Assembly (NCBI GenBank): GCA_958296065.1
Contig: CATQHX010000018.1
Coordinates: forward strand, 1 to 64,000
DNA: 64,000 nt
From: Vicinamibacterales bacterium
Lineage (GTDB): Bacteria; Acidobacteriota; Vicinamibacteria; Vicinamibacterales; UBA8438
Direction: 5' to 3'
A program made the position numbers and the translations under genes. Below are positions 42,602-53,018 of this stretch, piece after piece. The notes below the pieces were generated by a model. That model saw only the letters and a list, made by a program, of their open reading frames with translations, did not search any database and was not told where the DNA came from. Numbering within the stretch: the first letter of the stretch is position 1; each line of letters starts with the position of its first letter.

Positions 42602-43578
42602 GGTCGCTTCCGGCCGCCCCGGCGCTGCTGCTGATGGCCGTCGCCGGCGGCATCCCGGCGGCGGCCCAGACCGGAGCGCCCGCCGTCAGCTCCACGCTGG
42701 AGCCGGCGCAGGTCGCGGTGGGAGATCGCGTGCGTCTGGTCATCGAGGTCGAGCACGACGCCACTGCTTCCGTGGTCTGGCCCGAACCGGAGAGCCTCGG
42801 GCCGTTCGAGGTGCTGGAGCGGCGCGTCGCGGGGCCGCGCGTGGAGGGCGACCGGTCCGTATCGAGCGCCGAACTCGTCCTTGCCGCGTTCGAGCTGGGC
42901 GAACTGGAGGTGCCGCCCGTCGAACTGGCCGTGGTGGACGCCGCCGGCGACGCGGTGGCGCTCGGAACCGAGCCCGCACGGGTCACCATAGCCAGCGTCG
43001 GGCTGGACGAGGGCGGCGACATTCGTGCCATCAAGGGACCGCTCGACATTCCGCTGAACGTGCTGACCTTCCTGCCGTGGCTGGTCGGCACGGCGCTGCT
43101 GGCAGGGATCGCCTACCGGCTCTGGCAACGCTCACGTGGCCGCAGGCCGGACGGCATCGTGCCGGCGGTCGATCCGCCGCGACCTGCGCACGAGATTGCC
43201 TACGAAGCACTTCGTACCCTGGAGGCCGAGCGGCTGCCGGACCGGGGCGAGATCAAGACGTTCCACATTCGCGCGTCCGATATCGTCCGGGCGTATGTCG
43301 AGGGGCGATTCGGGGTGGATGCGCTGGAGATGACGACGCGGGAGGTGCTCGACGGCCTCCGGGCGCACGAGCTCGAACAGGCGGTTCTCGACGATTGCAG
43401 GCGGTTGCTCGAGCGCTGCGATCTGGTGAAGTTCGCCAAGGACCGGCCGGCGCCCGACCGCTGCCGCGAGGTCATTCCGCTGGGGCGGAGCCTGGTCGAC
43501 CGCACGCGGGTCGCGGTCGCGGCCCCCGAGGACGTGCCGGACGCGGAAGCGGCTCCCGCGGAGGCGGGCACGGCATGA
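42598..43578 (+). CDS. Signal-anchored protein of the Bat operon (DUF4381/BatD-N-like)
   Basis: A 326-residue protein with signal peptide (about 1-24, ending PAAAQ). A beta-sandwich domain (STLEPAQVAVGDRVRLVIEV) is followed by one TM (LNVLTFLPWLVGTALLAGIA, about 158-177) and a cytoplasmic helical part (EALRTLEAERLPDRGEIKTF, then HIRASDIVRAYVEGRF). This matches the combination of a BatD-type periplasmic domain with a DUF4381-like tail found between DUF58 and VWA genes. It overlaps both neighbours by four bases. Likely a scaffold for the VWA proteins. Confidence 0.8.
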   Translation: MRSLPAAPALLLMAVAGGIPAAAQTGAPAVSSTLEPAQVAVGDRVRLVIEVEHDATASVVWPEPESLGPFEVLERRVAGPRVEGDRSVSSAELVLAAFELGELEVPPVELAVVDAAGDAVALGTEPARVTIASVGLDEGGDIRAIKGPLDIPLNVLTFLPWLVGTALLAGIAYRLWQRSRGRRPDGIVPAVDPPRPAHEIAYEALRTLEAERLPDRGEIKTFHIRASDIVRAYVEGRFGVDALEMTTREVLDGLRAHELEQAVLDDCRRLLERCDLVKFAKDRPAPDRCREVIPLGRSLVDRTRVAVAAPEDVPDAEAAPAEAGTA

Positions 43579-44567
43579 TCGACCGGTTCGTGGACCCCTA
43601 CTACCTGCTGCTGCTGCTCCTGCTGGCGCCGTTGGTCTGGTGGTACGCGGCACGCGGGGAGCGCACGCTCGGCGCGGTGCGGTACTCGGCGGTGGCCCGG
43701 CTCGTGCGGGCGGACGAGCGCCGCACCGGACGCTGGCGGCACCTGCCGTTCGGACTGCGATTGCTGGCGCTGGCTTTGCTGCTGGTCGCTTTCGCCCGTC
43801 CTCAGACCGGGGTGACGGCCGACAACGTCGCCACCGACGGGATCGACATCGTGCTGGTGCTGGATCTGTCGAGCTCGATGCTGGCCGAGGACCTGGAGCC
43901 CAACCGCATCGGGGCGGCCCGGCAGGCGGCGGCCGACTTCGTGCGCGGGCGGCTGAACGATCGAATCGGGCTGGTCGTCTTTGCCGGAGAGGCGTTCACG
44001 CAGGCGCCGCTCACCCTCGATCACCGCGTGGTGACCACGCTGATCGAAGGGCTGGAGGTGGGCGTCATCGAGGACGGGACGGCGATAGGCATGGGGCTGG
44101 CCACCGCCGTCAAGCGGCTGAGCGATTCGCACGCCGAGTCGAAGGTGATCGTGTTGCTCACCGACGGTCGGAACAACCGCGGATCCATCGATCCGGCGAC
44201 CGCGGCGCAGATGGCGCAGGCGCTCGGCGTGCGGATTTACGCCGTCGGGGCCGGAACGCGCGGCGCGGCGCGGGTTCCGGTGGACGATCCCCTGTTCGGT
44301 CGGCGTGCCGTCTCGATACAGGTCGACATCGACGACGAGGCGCTCGACGAGCTGGCGTCGCTGACCGGCGGCCGCTATTTCCGTGCGACCGACCGGGAGA
44401 GTCTGGAGCGCGTCTATGAGGAAATAGATGCCCTGGAGACGACCGAGATCGAGATGACCTCGTTCACGCGATATGGCGAGCTGTTCCACCTGCCGCTCGC
44501 CGCCGGGCTCGGATTGCTTCTGCTGGAGATCGCGCTCGGCCGAACGGTGTTGAGGCGATTGCCGTGA
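43575..44567 (+). CDS. VWA domain membrane protein (BatA/BatB type, first)
   Basis: A 330-residue protein with two N-terminal TMs (about 9-25 and 59-75), a von Willebrand A domain with MIDAS motif DLSSSM (Asp97, Ser99, Ser101), Thr in GDGTAIGMGL-like context (EDGTAIGMGLATAV) and Asp in VLLTDGRNNRG, then a C-terminal TM. The same layout is seen in the Bacteroides aerotolerance proteins BatA and BatB. It presents its metal-binding VWA domain on one side of the membrane, presumably for MoxR-driven complex assembly. The ATG overlaps the upstream stop (ATGA). Confidence 0.92.
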   Translation: MIDRFVDPYYLLLLLLLAPLVWWYAARGERTLGAVRYSAVARLVRADERRTGRWRHLPFGLRLLALALLLVAFARPQTGVTADNVATDGIDIVLVLDLSSSMLAEDLEPNRIGAARQAAADFVRGRLNDRIGLVVFAGEAFTQAPLTLDHRVVTTLIEGLEVGVIEDGTAIGMGLATAVKRLSDSHAESKVIVLLTDGRNNRGSIDPATAAQMAQALGVRIYAVGAGTRGAARVPVDDPLFGRRAVSIQVDIDDEALDELASLTGGRYFRATDRESLERVYEEIDALETTEIEMTSFTRYGELFHLPLAAGLGLLLLEIALGRTVLRRLP

Positions 44568-44697
44568 CGGTCCGGGAATCTGGGCGGAAGGGAGTGGTGC
44601 CGGCGCAGACCCACGCTGGCGCAGGATACCGGCAAGCGCCATCGGCGGAAGGGGAGTTTCCGAGGCGCGCGTTCGTGGAAGTGGGAGTGACCGGCTG

Positions 44698-45731
44698 ATG
44701 TTTCGTTTCGGCGTCGAGACCCTGCTGTACGCGTATCTCCTCCTGCCCGGGCTGGTGGCCCTGGAGTGGTGGGCCGCCGCCCGGCGGCGGCGCGCCCTGG
44801 AGCGCTTTGGGGAGCGCGGGCGGATCGACCGACTTACCGCCGCCGTCAGCCGGCGCGGGCAGTTGACACGCTCGGTCCTGGTGCTCGTGGCCGTCCTGCT
44901 GCTGGTGACCGCGCTGGCCCGCCCGCAGTTCGGGGATCGCGTCGAGACGGTGCGGCGCGAGGGCCAGGACCTGGTGGTGGCGCTCGACCTGTCGGCGTCG
45001 ATGGAGGCCGAGGACATCGCGCCCAACCGCCTCGCCGCGGCCAGGCTCGCCGTGGGCCGGTTGATCGCGCGGCTGGACGGCGATCGCATCGGGCTCGTTG
45101 CATTTGCCGGCGAGGCTTTCGTGCAGAGCCCCCTGACCCTCGATTACGCCGCGGCCACGATGTTCCTCAACGCCATGGAGCCGGATCTGGTCCCGGTGCC
45201 GGGGACCGATCTCGGCCACGCGATAGGGGTGGCCCTGGACGGGTTCGGCGATGCGGGAGAGCGGAGCCGCCGGCTCGTCGTCATCACGGATGGCGAGGAT
45301 CACGAAGGGACGCTGGACGCGGCCGTCGAGCGCGCGGTGGACGAGGGCGTGCAGATCTACACGGTGGGGATGGGGTCGACCGAGGGGGTGCCGATTCCGA
45401 GCTTCGACGAGGCCGGCGCCCCGAACGGCTTCCTGCGCGACGAACAAGGGAGCGTCGTCACGACCCGTCTCGACGACGTCACGCTGCAGCGGGTGGCGGA
45501 CCGGACGGGCGGCGCCTACTATCACGCCGCGACCGGTTCCGGAGCGGCGTTCGAGCGGCTCGTGGCGGAGCTGACGGGCGGCGAGGGAGCAGCGGTCGAG
45601 TCGCGCGAAGTGACCCTCTACGAGGAGCAGTACCAGGTCTTCCTGGGTCTGGCGCTGGCGCTGCTGTTGGTCGAGACGCTGATTCCGGAACGCCGGCGGG
45701 TGGCGGACGCCTGGGTCGGGAGGTTGCGCTG

Positions 45732-45732
<1 letters not shown>
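44698..45732 (+). CDS. VWA domain membrane protein (BatA/BatB type, second)
   Basis: A 344-residue paralogue of the previous gene, with TMs near 9-25 and 57-73, MIDAS DLSASM (Asp97, Ser99, Ser101 at the same positions), the Thr in PGTDLGHAIGVAL and Asp in VVITDGEDHEG, and a terminal TM (VFLGLALALLLVETLIP). A 130-base gap separates it from the first VWA gene. Its stop overlaps the next ATG (TGATG). Paired VWA proteins of this kind are the BatA/BatB pair of the aerotolerance operon. Confidence 0.92.
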
Positions 45733-46537
<805 letters not shown>

Positions 46538-46544
<7 letters not shown>

Positions 46545-48439
46545 CGATGACGGTGGCGACGATGACCGTGGTGACGATGACCGTGGTGGCAAGGACGCTG
46601 ACGAGAGTTGTGAACGGGAGCCTCCTGTTGCTCCTGGCATTGGGCCTGTCCGTTTCGACGGCGACGGCGCAGGAGGTCGAGGTCCGTGCGTACCTCGATC
46701 GCAACGAGGTGGGGGTGGACGCGCAGTTCACGTTGAACGTCGAGGTGTCGGGGGCCGGTGGGGCCGACGAGGACCCGCGCCTGCCCGACCTGTCCGGCTT
46801 CGCCGTCTACCTCGGCGTCGGCACCCGGACGTCGATGCAGTTCGTCAACGGTCGCACGTCGACGTCGCTCACTTACCAGTATCGCTTTCGGGCGGTCGAG
46901 GAAGGGACCCACGAGATCGGCCCGGTTCGAGTGCGGGCCGGCGGCGAGGATCACGCGACCGATTCGCTCATGATTCGGGTGCGGCCGGCGGGATCGGCGC
47001 CGGGGCGGCGCGCGCCGGACCGGTCGAGGGACGGTGTGGACATCGGTCCGGAGGACCTGTTCGTTGAGGCGTCGGCGAGCACCCGCGAGCCGTGGGCGAA
47101 CGAGCCCGTGCTGGTCGAGTACCGGCTCTTCACGCGCGTTGACGTGGAGTCGTACAGCATTACGCGCGCACCCGGCACCACCGGCTTCTGGGTCGAGGAG
47201 GTCGCCCTTCCTCGGACGCCGCGGGTGGAGCAGGTGGTACGGGGCGGCGTGCAGTATGCGACCATCGTCGTTCGCCGGGCCGTGCTGTTTCCGACCGGGG
47301 CGGGTCGCCGCACGATAGAGCCGCTCGCGCTCGATGCGCAGGTGCGGGTCCGCTCCAGCCGGTTCTTCAGCGATCCGCTCGGCTTCGGCGATCCCTTCGG
47401 CGGGGGGCTGTTCGGGCGCAGCGTGGCGGTACCGGTCGAATCCGAGGCGATCGACATCGAGGCGCGCCCGCTGCCCGCCGCGGGGCGGCCGGACGACTTT
47501 AGCGGCCTCGTCGGCAGCCTGGACGTAACGGCGTCGCTCGACGCGGGCGCGGCGGCGACCAACGAGGCGCTCACGTTCCGACTGGCCGTGCGAGGCGCCG
47601 GCAATCTGCGCATGTTGCCCGATCCGGAGGTGGCGTTTCCGCCGGACTTCGACGTCTATCCCCCGGAGGTGAGCGACGACGTCGACGCCGGCTCCAGCGG
47701 CGTGAGCGGCGTGCGGAGCTACGAGTACGTACTCGTTCCGCGCGCCCCGGGATTGCACGTCATTCCCGCCGTCGAGCTGGCCTACTTCGACGCGGCGGGG
47801 GGGCGGTACGCGATCGCCGCGACGGATCCCGCAACCGTGGAGGTGACGGGCGAGGTGGCGACCGGCGATCCGATTCTGTTCGGGAGCGGTCGCGTTCAGT
47901 TCGAGGCGGCCCGGCAGGACATCCGCTTCATTCGCGTGGCGACCTCGGCGTTCGTCCCGATCGACCGGCAGTTGTTCCGAACCGGTGCCTTCTGGACCGT
48001 GGTGCTCGTTCCCCTGTTCGGACTGGCCGGCGCGCTGGCGCTGCGCCGCCACCGCGGCCTCCTGGAGGGCAATGTCGCCTACGCCCGCCGCCGCCGGGCG
48101 TCGCGTCTGGCCCGGTCGCGACTGGCGCAGGCGCGGGGACTGCGCGCTCCGGAGCAGCACCAGGCGTTCGTGGCCGGGATCAGTCAGGCGTTGCTCGGCT
48201 TCCTGGGCGATTCGCTGAACGTGGCCGAAGCGGGGCTCGTGCGCGACGACATCCGGCGCGAGCTCGGCGCGCGCGGCGTGGCCGGCGACGTGGTCGAGCG
48301 CTACCTGGCGTGCCTTGAGAAATGCGACCAGCAACGCTTCGCGCCGCCGGCGTCCGGTGACGACGACAGCGGGACGCCGGCGCTTCTCGAGGAGGCCGAG
48401 CAGGCGATGACCGCCCTGGGGGAGGAGTTGCGTTCATGA
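46538..48439 (+). CDS. BatD-like oxygen-tolerance family protein
   Basis: A protein of up to 633 residues with an N-terminal signal (hydrophobic LLLLLALGLSVSTATAQ). Tandem Ig-like BatD domains follow (EVEVRAYLDRNEVGVDAQFT; SGFAVYLGVGTRTSMQFVNG; VEASASTREPWANEPVLVEY), then a late TM (FWTVVLVPLFGLAGALALRR, about 488-507) and a cytoplasmic helical tail. The start is uncertain: GTG at 46538 overlaps the upstream stop, and ATGs at 46547, 46562 and 46577 lie in a 15-base tandem repeat (MTVAT, MTVVT, MTVVA); the last gives the neatest signal peptide. It belongs with the VWA and TPR genes around it. Confidence 0.85.
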
Positions 48440-49209
48440 GTCGCCCGGCGGTGCGGATGACCTGCATGGCGGTCTTCGTGATCGTCGCCTCGTGCGCGGC
48501 CCCCGTCGCGGCGCAGGAGGCGTTCTTCGACGAGGGGAACCGGCGCTACCAGGAGGGGGATTACGCCGGCGCGGTGGAGCTCTACGAGAGGATCCTGGAG
48601 AGCGGTCTCGAGAGCGGCGAGCTGCATTACAACCTGGGCAACGCCTGGTTTCGATTGGGCGAACTCGGTCCGGCCATTCTCCACTACGAGCGGGCGCGGC
48701 GCATCATGCCGCGCGACGACGACCTCCGGGCGAACCTCGCGCTGGCCCGCTCGCTGACCGCGGACCGGGTGACGCCGCTTCCAGGTTTCTGGCTCTTCCG
48801 GGTCGCACGCTGGTGGATCGATCTGTTGTCTCGTCCCACGCTGCTCGGCCTGGTCACCCTGGCCTGGCTCGTGGCGCTGACCGCCCTGATTGTCGCCGTC
48901 ATCGGGCGCGGAGAACTCGTCCTGTTCTGGTCGCGCCGCATGGCGGCGCTGGCCGGAGTCGTAACACTGGTCTTCGGTCTCAGTCTCGTGGCGCGGGAGC
49001 TCGACGTGGGTCGATCGGACGAAGCGATTATCATGGCCGAAGAGGCGGCGGCGCACAGCGCGCCGTCGGACGACGAGGAGTCGCTGGTCTTCACCGTGCA
49101 CGAGGGCACGAAGGTGCGTGTCGAGCGGCGTAGCGACGCGTGGGTGGAGATCGTGCTGGAGGACGGCAAGGTCGGGTGGGTGCGCAGCGGCCGGTTGACC
49201 CTCATATGA
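48436..49209 (+). CDS. TPR and SH3-like domain protein (BatE-like)
   Basis: A 257-residue protein: signal peptide (ending APVAAQ), two TPRs (NRRYQEGDYAGAVELYERIL; ELHYNLGNAWFRLGELGPAI), two TMs (about 134-155 and 170-187), then a bacterial SH3-like domain (VFTVHEGTKVRVERRSDAWV, then GKVGWVRSGRLTLI). This fits BatE of aerotolerance operons, the last gene of the set. It overlaps the BatD-like stop by four bases. The protease gene follows 28 bases later and may be read through. Confidence 0.88.
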   Translation: MSRPAVRMTCMAVFVIVASCAAPVAAQEAFFDEGNRRYQEGDYAGAVELYERILESGLESGELHYNLGNAWFRLGELGPAILHYERARRIMPRDDDLRANLALARSLTADRVTPLPGFWLFRVARWWIDLLSRPTLLGLVTLAWLVALTALIVAVIGRGELVLFWSRRMAALAGVVTLVFGLSLVARELDVGRSDEAIIMAEEAAAHSAPSDDEESLVFTVHEGTKVRVERRSDAWVEIVLEDGKVGWVRSGRLTLI

Positions 49210-49237
49210 GGGCGGCCTGGAGAAACGAGACCCGGAC

Positions 49238-50416
49238 ATGAGAGAAGCACGAAACCGTTGCCGCACGATCCGGGCCGGCCGTCGCGGCGTCGCGCTGCCG
49301 ATCGCGTTGGCGATCGTCACGGCGGCCGCTTGCGCGCCCGAGGGCCTGTCGCTGCCTCCGGCACACCGCGTCAGCGCACCGTTGCTTCCCGCGGCCCAGC
49401 CGCGGCGGCCGCTGCCGCCGATCCCGGCCGATCTCCGGCCGGACGAACGGGCGACGGTCGAGCTGTTCGAGCGGACCAGCCCCTCGGTCGTGTACATCAC
49501 CACGCTCGCGAGGCGCACCGACTGGTTCGGACGTCCCATGGGCGGCGAGGTTCCGCAGGGTACCGGCACCGGCTTCGTCTGGGACGGCGACGGGCACGTG
49601 ATCACCAATGCCCACGTCGTGGGAGGCGCAGACTCCGTGGAGGTCGTCATGGCCGACCAGACGACGTACGAGGGCGAGTTGGTAGGGCTCTCCTTCTCTC
49701 ACGACCTGGCCGTGCTCCGTATCGACGTGCCCGCGGCGGCGCTGCAGCCGATCGTCGTGGGGGACAGCAACGGGCTGCGGGTCGGACAGAGCGTTTACGC
49801 GATCGGCAACCCCTTCGGCCTGAGCGCGACGCTGACGACCGGCATCGTCTCCGCGCTCGAACGGCGCATCGAAGGCCTCGACGGCACGCCGATCGAGGAC
49901 GTGATCCAGACCGACGCGGCAATCAACACCGGCAACTCCGGCGGGCCGCTCCTCGACAGCTCCGGCCGCGTGATCGGGGTCAACACCCAGATTGCCAGTC
50001 CGTCCGGGGCGTCGGCCGGCGTGGGTTTCGCCGTGCCGGTCAGTACGGTGAGCCGCGTCGTCCCGCAGATCATCGAGACCGGTGCGTACATTCCGCCGCG
50101 GCTCGGCATCAGGATGGACGGACGCGGCTACCTGAGCCGGTTCGTTCTCGGACGCCTGCGCACCGCCGGCGTCCTCGTGGTCGGGGTGGAGCGCGGCGGC
50201 GGGGCCGCGGACGCCGGGCTGCGGGGAACGGAGCTCTCGCGCAACGGGCGGCAGGTCACGCAGGTGGGCGACGTCATTCAGGCCATCGACGGCGAACTGG
50301 TCTCGTCGCAAGGGGAGCTGCGCGCTGTTCTCGACAGGTACCAGCCGGGCGACGACGTCACTGTCACCATCCTGCGCGACGGCGACGTTCGGGACGTCGT
50401 CGTGACCCTGTCCTGA
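49238..50416 (+). CDS. HtrA/DegP-like serine protease lipoprotein with PDZ domain
   Basis: A 392-residue protein with basic start, hydrophobic stretch and a lipobox ending TAAAC, so probably a lipoprotein. The trypsin-like domain has a complete triad: His in HVITNAHVVGG (near 125), Asp in SFSHDLAVLRID (near 155), Ser in NTGNSGGPLLDS (near 232). One PDZ domain (about 285-390) ends it, with GDVIQAIDGELV. HtrA proteases degrade or refold damaged envelope proteins. Its position directly after the Bat operon, and before the MarR gene, suggests a role in envelope stress. Confidence 0.93.
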   Translation: MREARNRCRTIRAGRRGVALPIALAIVTAAACAPEGLSLPPAHRVSAPLLPAAQPRRPLPPIPADLRPDERATVELFERTSPSVVYITTLARRTDWFGRPMGGEVPQGTGTGFVWDGDGHVITNAHVVGGADSVEVVMADQTTYEGELVGLSFSHDLAVLRIDVPAAALQPIVVGDSNGLRVGQSVYAIGNPFGLSATLTTGIVSALERRIEGLDGTPIEDVIQTDAAINTGNSGGPLLDSSGRVIGVNTQIASPSGASAGVGFAVPVSTVSRVVPQIIETGAYIPPRLGIRMDGRGYLSRFVLGRLRTAGVLVVGVERGGGAADAGLRGTELSRNGRQVTQVGDVIQAIDGELVSSQGELRAVLDRYQPGDDVTVTILRDGDVRDVVVTLS

Positions 50417-50456
50417 CGCGGAGAGCGGCGCCCCGAAGAGCCGACGAAGATCCCGA

Positions 50457-51002
50457 TCACGACGCAGGCTGGTCGGGCGCAGGGTCCGTGACCGGCCTCC
50501 GCTTGGCGTTGCGCTCGGACAACGAGTCGAGGAACTTGCGCAGCAGCGGCGCCAGCCTGGTGCGCTCCCCGGCGGTGAGCGCTTCCCGGAGCAGCTCCCT
50601 CTGGTTGCGCAGGTAGGCCGAGGTCACGCGATCCACCAGCTCGCGTCCGCTCGGCGTCAGCTCCAGGTAGACGCCCCGCCGGTCGTCCGGGTTGGGAGCC
50701 CGCACGATCCATCCCGCTGCCTCGAGCCGATCGATCCGGTTGGTCAGACCGCCGGACGTCACCATCAGGGGTTGCAGCAGGGTGCGTGGCGCGGCGCGAC
50801 AGTCGGGTGCCGTGCGAATGGCGGCGAGCAACTGGAATTCGACGTCGCTCAGGTTGAATTCCCGCAGCGCCGCCGCGGCATCCTCGTCGATGGCCCGCGC
50901 GAGACGCGTGACCCGTGCGATGACCTGCAGCGACGATGCATCCAGATCGGGGCGCTCCCGTTCCCAGCGCTCGATCATGACGTCCACGGGGCCGCGTTTC
51001 AT
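50457..51002 (-). CDS. MarR family transcriptional regulator
   Basis: A 181-residue winged-helix protein. The dimerisation helices flank a DNA-binding domain with NLSDVEFQLLAAIRTAPDCR, the recognition helix region PLMVTSGGLTNRIDRLEAAG and the wing WIVRAPNPDDRRGVYLELTP. MarR proteins are dimeric repressors released by phenolics, oxidants or other ligands; no redox Cys typical of OhrR is at the N terminus. A perfect palindrome lies 31 bases upstream of its ATG, in the region shared with the divergent gene at 51113. A nearly identical palindrome is in front of the moxR operon, so both are likely targets. Confidence 0.93.
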   Translation of the reverse strand: MKRGPVDVMIERWERERPDLDASSLQVIARVTRLARAIDEDAAAALREFNLSDVEFQLLAAIRTAPDCRAAPRTLLQPLMVTSGGLTNRIDRLEAAGWIVRAPNPDDRRGVYLELTPSGRELVDRVTSAYLRNQRELLREALTAGERTRLAPLLRKFLDSLSERNAKRRPVTDPAPDQPAS

Positions 51003-51029
51003 GAGAGGAGTGTAACGTCATCTGTCTTT

Positions 51030-51070
51030 GGATCAAGACTCTTGACACGGACACAGATGGGCGGAATACT
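51030..51070 (+). promoter_or_regulatory. Divergent promoter with MarR-type palindrome
   Basis: Palindrome ATCAAGA-C-TCTTGAC (core 51033-51045) overlaps a consensus -35 TTGACA (51042-51047); a 17-base spacer leads to AATACT (51065-51070). Binding would block the promoter of the secreted-protein gene, and its other half faces marR. The site is the reverse complement of the one at 40.6 kb over 18 bases except the central base. Confidence 0.75.
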
Positions 51071-51112
51071 TCGCGTCGATTGCACTACATTCTTCTTCCC
51101 GGGGGTAACGTC

Positions 51113-51745
51113 ATGTCTGCATTCGCGGCTTTAGTGAATCGGGTCGTCGTCCTCAGCCTGCTGCTGGCAGTCGCGGTCGCCGCGCCGGCCGCCGCGCAAT
51201 CCGACGAGTTGGAGACCTTCCGGGGCACCACCACCGGCGCCGTGAGCTCGGAAGGGGTGGAGTTGCGGATCAACGTCCTGCGCTGGACGGCCGAGGAGGA
51301 TCGCGGCGCGGTCCTGTCGTTGATCACCCCGGCCTCCGGACAGGCGGCCGGCGAGGGCGAGGACCTGGAGAGCGCGCTCCAGGACCTGCAGACGGTAGGG
51401 TTCATCTGGACCGGCGGCAGCCTGGGCTACGCGCTCAAGTACGCGCACCGCACGGAGAGCGAGGACGGCGGGGAGCGGATTGTCCTGGTGACCGACCGCC
51501 CCCTCGGCCGGTGGGACCGCAACGGGCCCTGGACCGGCAGCGACGGCTCGGGTCCCGCCGCCGCCGCCTTCACGGTGGTCGAGCTGCACCTCGACGCGGA
51601 GGATCAGGGCGAAGGCAAGATGTCGGTGGGCGCGCCGATCGAGTTCAACCCGACGGCCGGCACCGTAGGGTTGGCCGACTATGGGTCGGCGGCGTTGCAC
51701 CTGGGCGGCGTCTACCGCGAGCCGCCGCCGTACTCGGCGCGGTGA
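51113..51745 (+). CDS. Small secreted hypothetical protein next to marR
   Basis: A 210-residue protein with signal peptide (about 1-28, ending APAAAQ). The mature part is beta-rich: SDELETFRGTTTGAVSSEGV, LRINVLRWTAEEDRGAVLSL, GFIWTGGSLGYALKYAHRTE, RIVLVTDRPLGRWDRNGPWT and FTVVELHLDAEDQGEGKMSV. I do not recognise a named domain. The ATG has GGGGGT upstream and lies 43 bases after a well-formed promoter whose -35 box overlaps a MarR-type operator, so it is probably the main target of the regulator. Confidence 0.75.
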   Translation: MSAFAALVNRVVVLSLLLAVAVAAPAAAQSDELETFRGTTTGAVSSEGVELRINVLRWTAEEDRGAVLSLITPASGQAAGEGEDLESALQDLQTVGFIWTGGSLGYALKYAHRTESEDGGERIVLVTDRPLGRWDRNGPWTGSDGSGPAAAAFTVVELHLDAEDQGEGKMSVGAPIEFNPTAGTVGLADYGSAALHLGGVYREPPPYSAR

Positions 51746-51822
51746 TAGGAACCGTCTGTCACCGCAGCGGGTTCGCGCCGTAACGGCCGAAACGTCTCCT
51801 CGTCGGCGACGAGCAGTGGGTC

Positions 51823-51865
51823 GCTCACAGCCTGGTCGACCAAGCTGGTCGACCAGGCTGTGAGC
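51823..51865. terminator. Perfect 19-base inverted repeat between convergent genes
   Basis: GCTCACAGCCTGGTCGACC and its exact complement flank a 5-base loop AAGCT; CAGTGG and CCACTG extend it further out. It lies between convergent stops at 51745 and 51886, so it may act as a bidirectional terminator. No T-run follows. The perfection over 19 bases is more than a terminator needs. Confidence 0.6.
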
Positions 51866-51885
51866 GGCGCGCCACTGTCAAACTG

Positions 51886-52665
51886 TCAACCGGAGCGAGC
51901 AGCGTACGGCGGCGCTTCTTCACGGACCCGTACGCTGGCACGCTGACGGCGGCGCACGATGCGGGAGACGGTCTCGGTTCGCTCTTCCACCGTTACGCCA
52001 AGTCGCACGCCGTCCACTGCCTCGCAGACATCGCTCGGCGTGAGGCCGCCGAGAACCTCGGACGCTGCGAGCTCGCGCGGCTTCGTTTCTGGTCGCAGGG
52101 CAAGAAACTCCACCCGCAGCTCCCGTGTCCCTTTGCGGCCGTGCAGCCGCCACAGCTCGCGGACGCCCAGGTCGGCATAGCGTGCGATCTTGCCCTCGTC
52201 CCTGTGCGTGATCTCGGCCTCGACCACCAGGTCGAGCGGCGTCCGTTCCAGGAAGGCATCCGCCGCGGCCTCACCTTCGGCGAGAGCGGTGCGATACGCT
52301 CTGGCTCGCTCGCCCAAGTAGAAGGCGCAGTCCGGCTCCATACCCGTGTCCGGCGGATCGGCGGGTGCACGGAGACGGGTATGCCGGAGGTCCCTGGCGG
52401 CGCCGGTAACCGCGCTTCCCGCGGCATCCACGATGCGGGCGAGGATCTCGGTGAGATCCTCGTGAAGCCGCGAGGGCGTCATCAGCGTGATGAGCCCGCC
52501 CACCGGATCGAGGCACACGCGCGAGAAGGAACGGTTCCAGTCGATGGCAGCGAGCTCGGCGATGGTCCCGGCGTCGGCGCGCAGCACGTGAAACGTGGAG
52601 CCCAGCGGCCCCGTGTGCGTCGTGGTTTCCCGCCCGCTCGTAACCCGTTCGTCGGGCATTGACAT
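51886..52665 (-). CDS. Uma2-like (DUF820) protein
   Basis: A 259-residue protein with the Uma2 core in order: FSRVCLDPVGGLITLMTPSR, GMEPDCAFYLGERARAY, DLVVEAEITHRDEGKIARYA with acidic and Lys residues, LGVRELWRLHGRKG, and a C-terminal segment GLTPSDVCEAVDGVRLGVTV ending in a basic helix RRRQRASVRVREE. It differs from the Uma2 at 38.4 kb, which lacks this basic tail. A matching tail fragment survives at 55.2 kb. Start ATG 52665 or 52659; no strong ribosome site. Role unknown. Confidence 0.8.
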   Translation of the reverse strand: MSMPDERVTSGRETTTHTGPLGSTFHVLRADAGTIAELAAIDWNRSFSRVCLDPVGGLITLMTPSRLHEDLTEILARIVDAAGSAVTGAARDLRHTRLRAPADPPDTGMEPDCAFYLGERARAYRTALAEGEAAADAFLERTPLDLVVEAEITHRDEGKIARYADLGVRELWRLHGRKGTRELRVEFLALRPETKPRELAASEVLGGLTPSDVCEAVDGVRLGVTVEERTETVSRIVRRRQRASVRVREEAPPYAARSG

Positions 52666-52709
52666 GTGCTCACGATAACACGTCGCGCGGACGCAGAAGC
52701 CACCGGGCG

Positions 52710-53012
52710 TGGATCGCATACTCCAGGTTCGACGTGGACCTCTTCTTCTGGCGGACCCGCGCCGGCTCCGCGGTGGACTTCGTCGTCTACGGGGAGACGG
52801 GGCTCCAGGCGTTCGAGGTCAAGAACGCCGCCAGGGTGCATTCCGTCGACCTGAGGTCGCTGCGTGCGTTCCGCGACGACTACCCGGAGGCGGAGACCGC
52901 TTTGCTTTACCGCGGCCGGGAGCGCCTGCGGATCGATGGTGTCTGGTGCCTGCCGGTCGAGGAGTTCCTGCGCCGGATGCTCCCGGAGCAGGGGCTACTG
53001 GACTGGCTATGA
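52710..53012 (+). pseudogene. C-terminal remnant of a DUF4143 ATPase
   Basis: About 100 residues matching the very end of AAA ATPases with a DUF4143 nuclease-like tail: DLFFWRTRAGSAVDFVVYGE, LQAFEVKNAARVHSVDLRSL, RAFRDDYPEAETALLYRGRE and a terminal LPVEEFLRRMLPEQG. Full members are about 380-400 residues, so the ATPase and most of DUF4143 are missing. The upstream end overlaps the start of the divergent Uma2 gene, which probably replaced the lost part. No credible start codon. Confidence 0.75.
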
Positions 53013-53018
53013 GCACGC

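Noticed and set aside
44564..44698. A 44-codon frame that overlaps both VWA genes by a few bases (GTGA and TGATG)
   Set aside because: The register is neat, but the product has no hydrophobic or conserved segment and there is no clear ribosome site; left out as probably chance.
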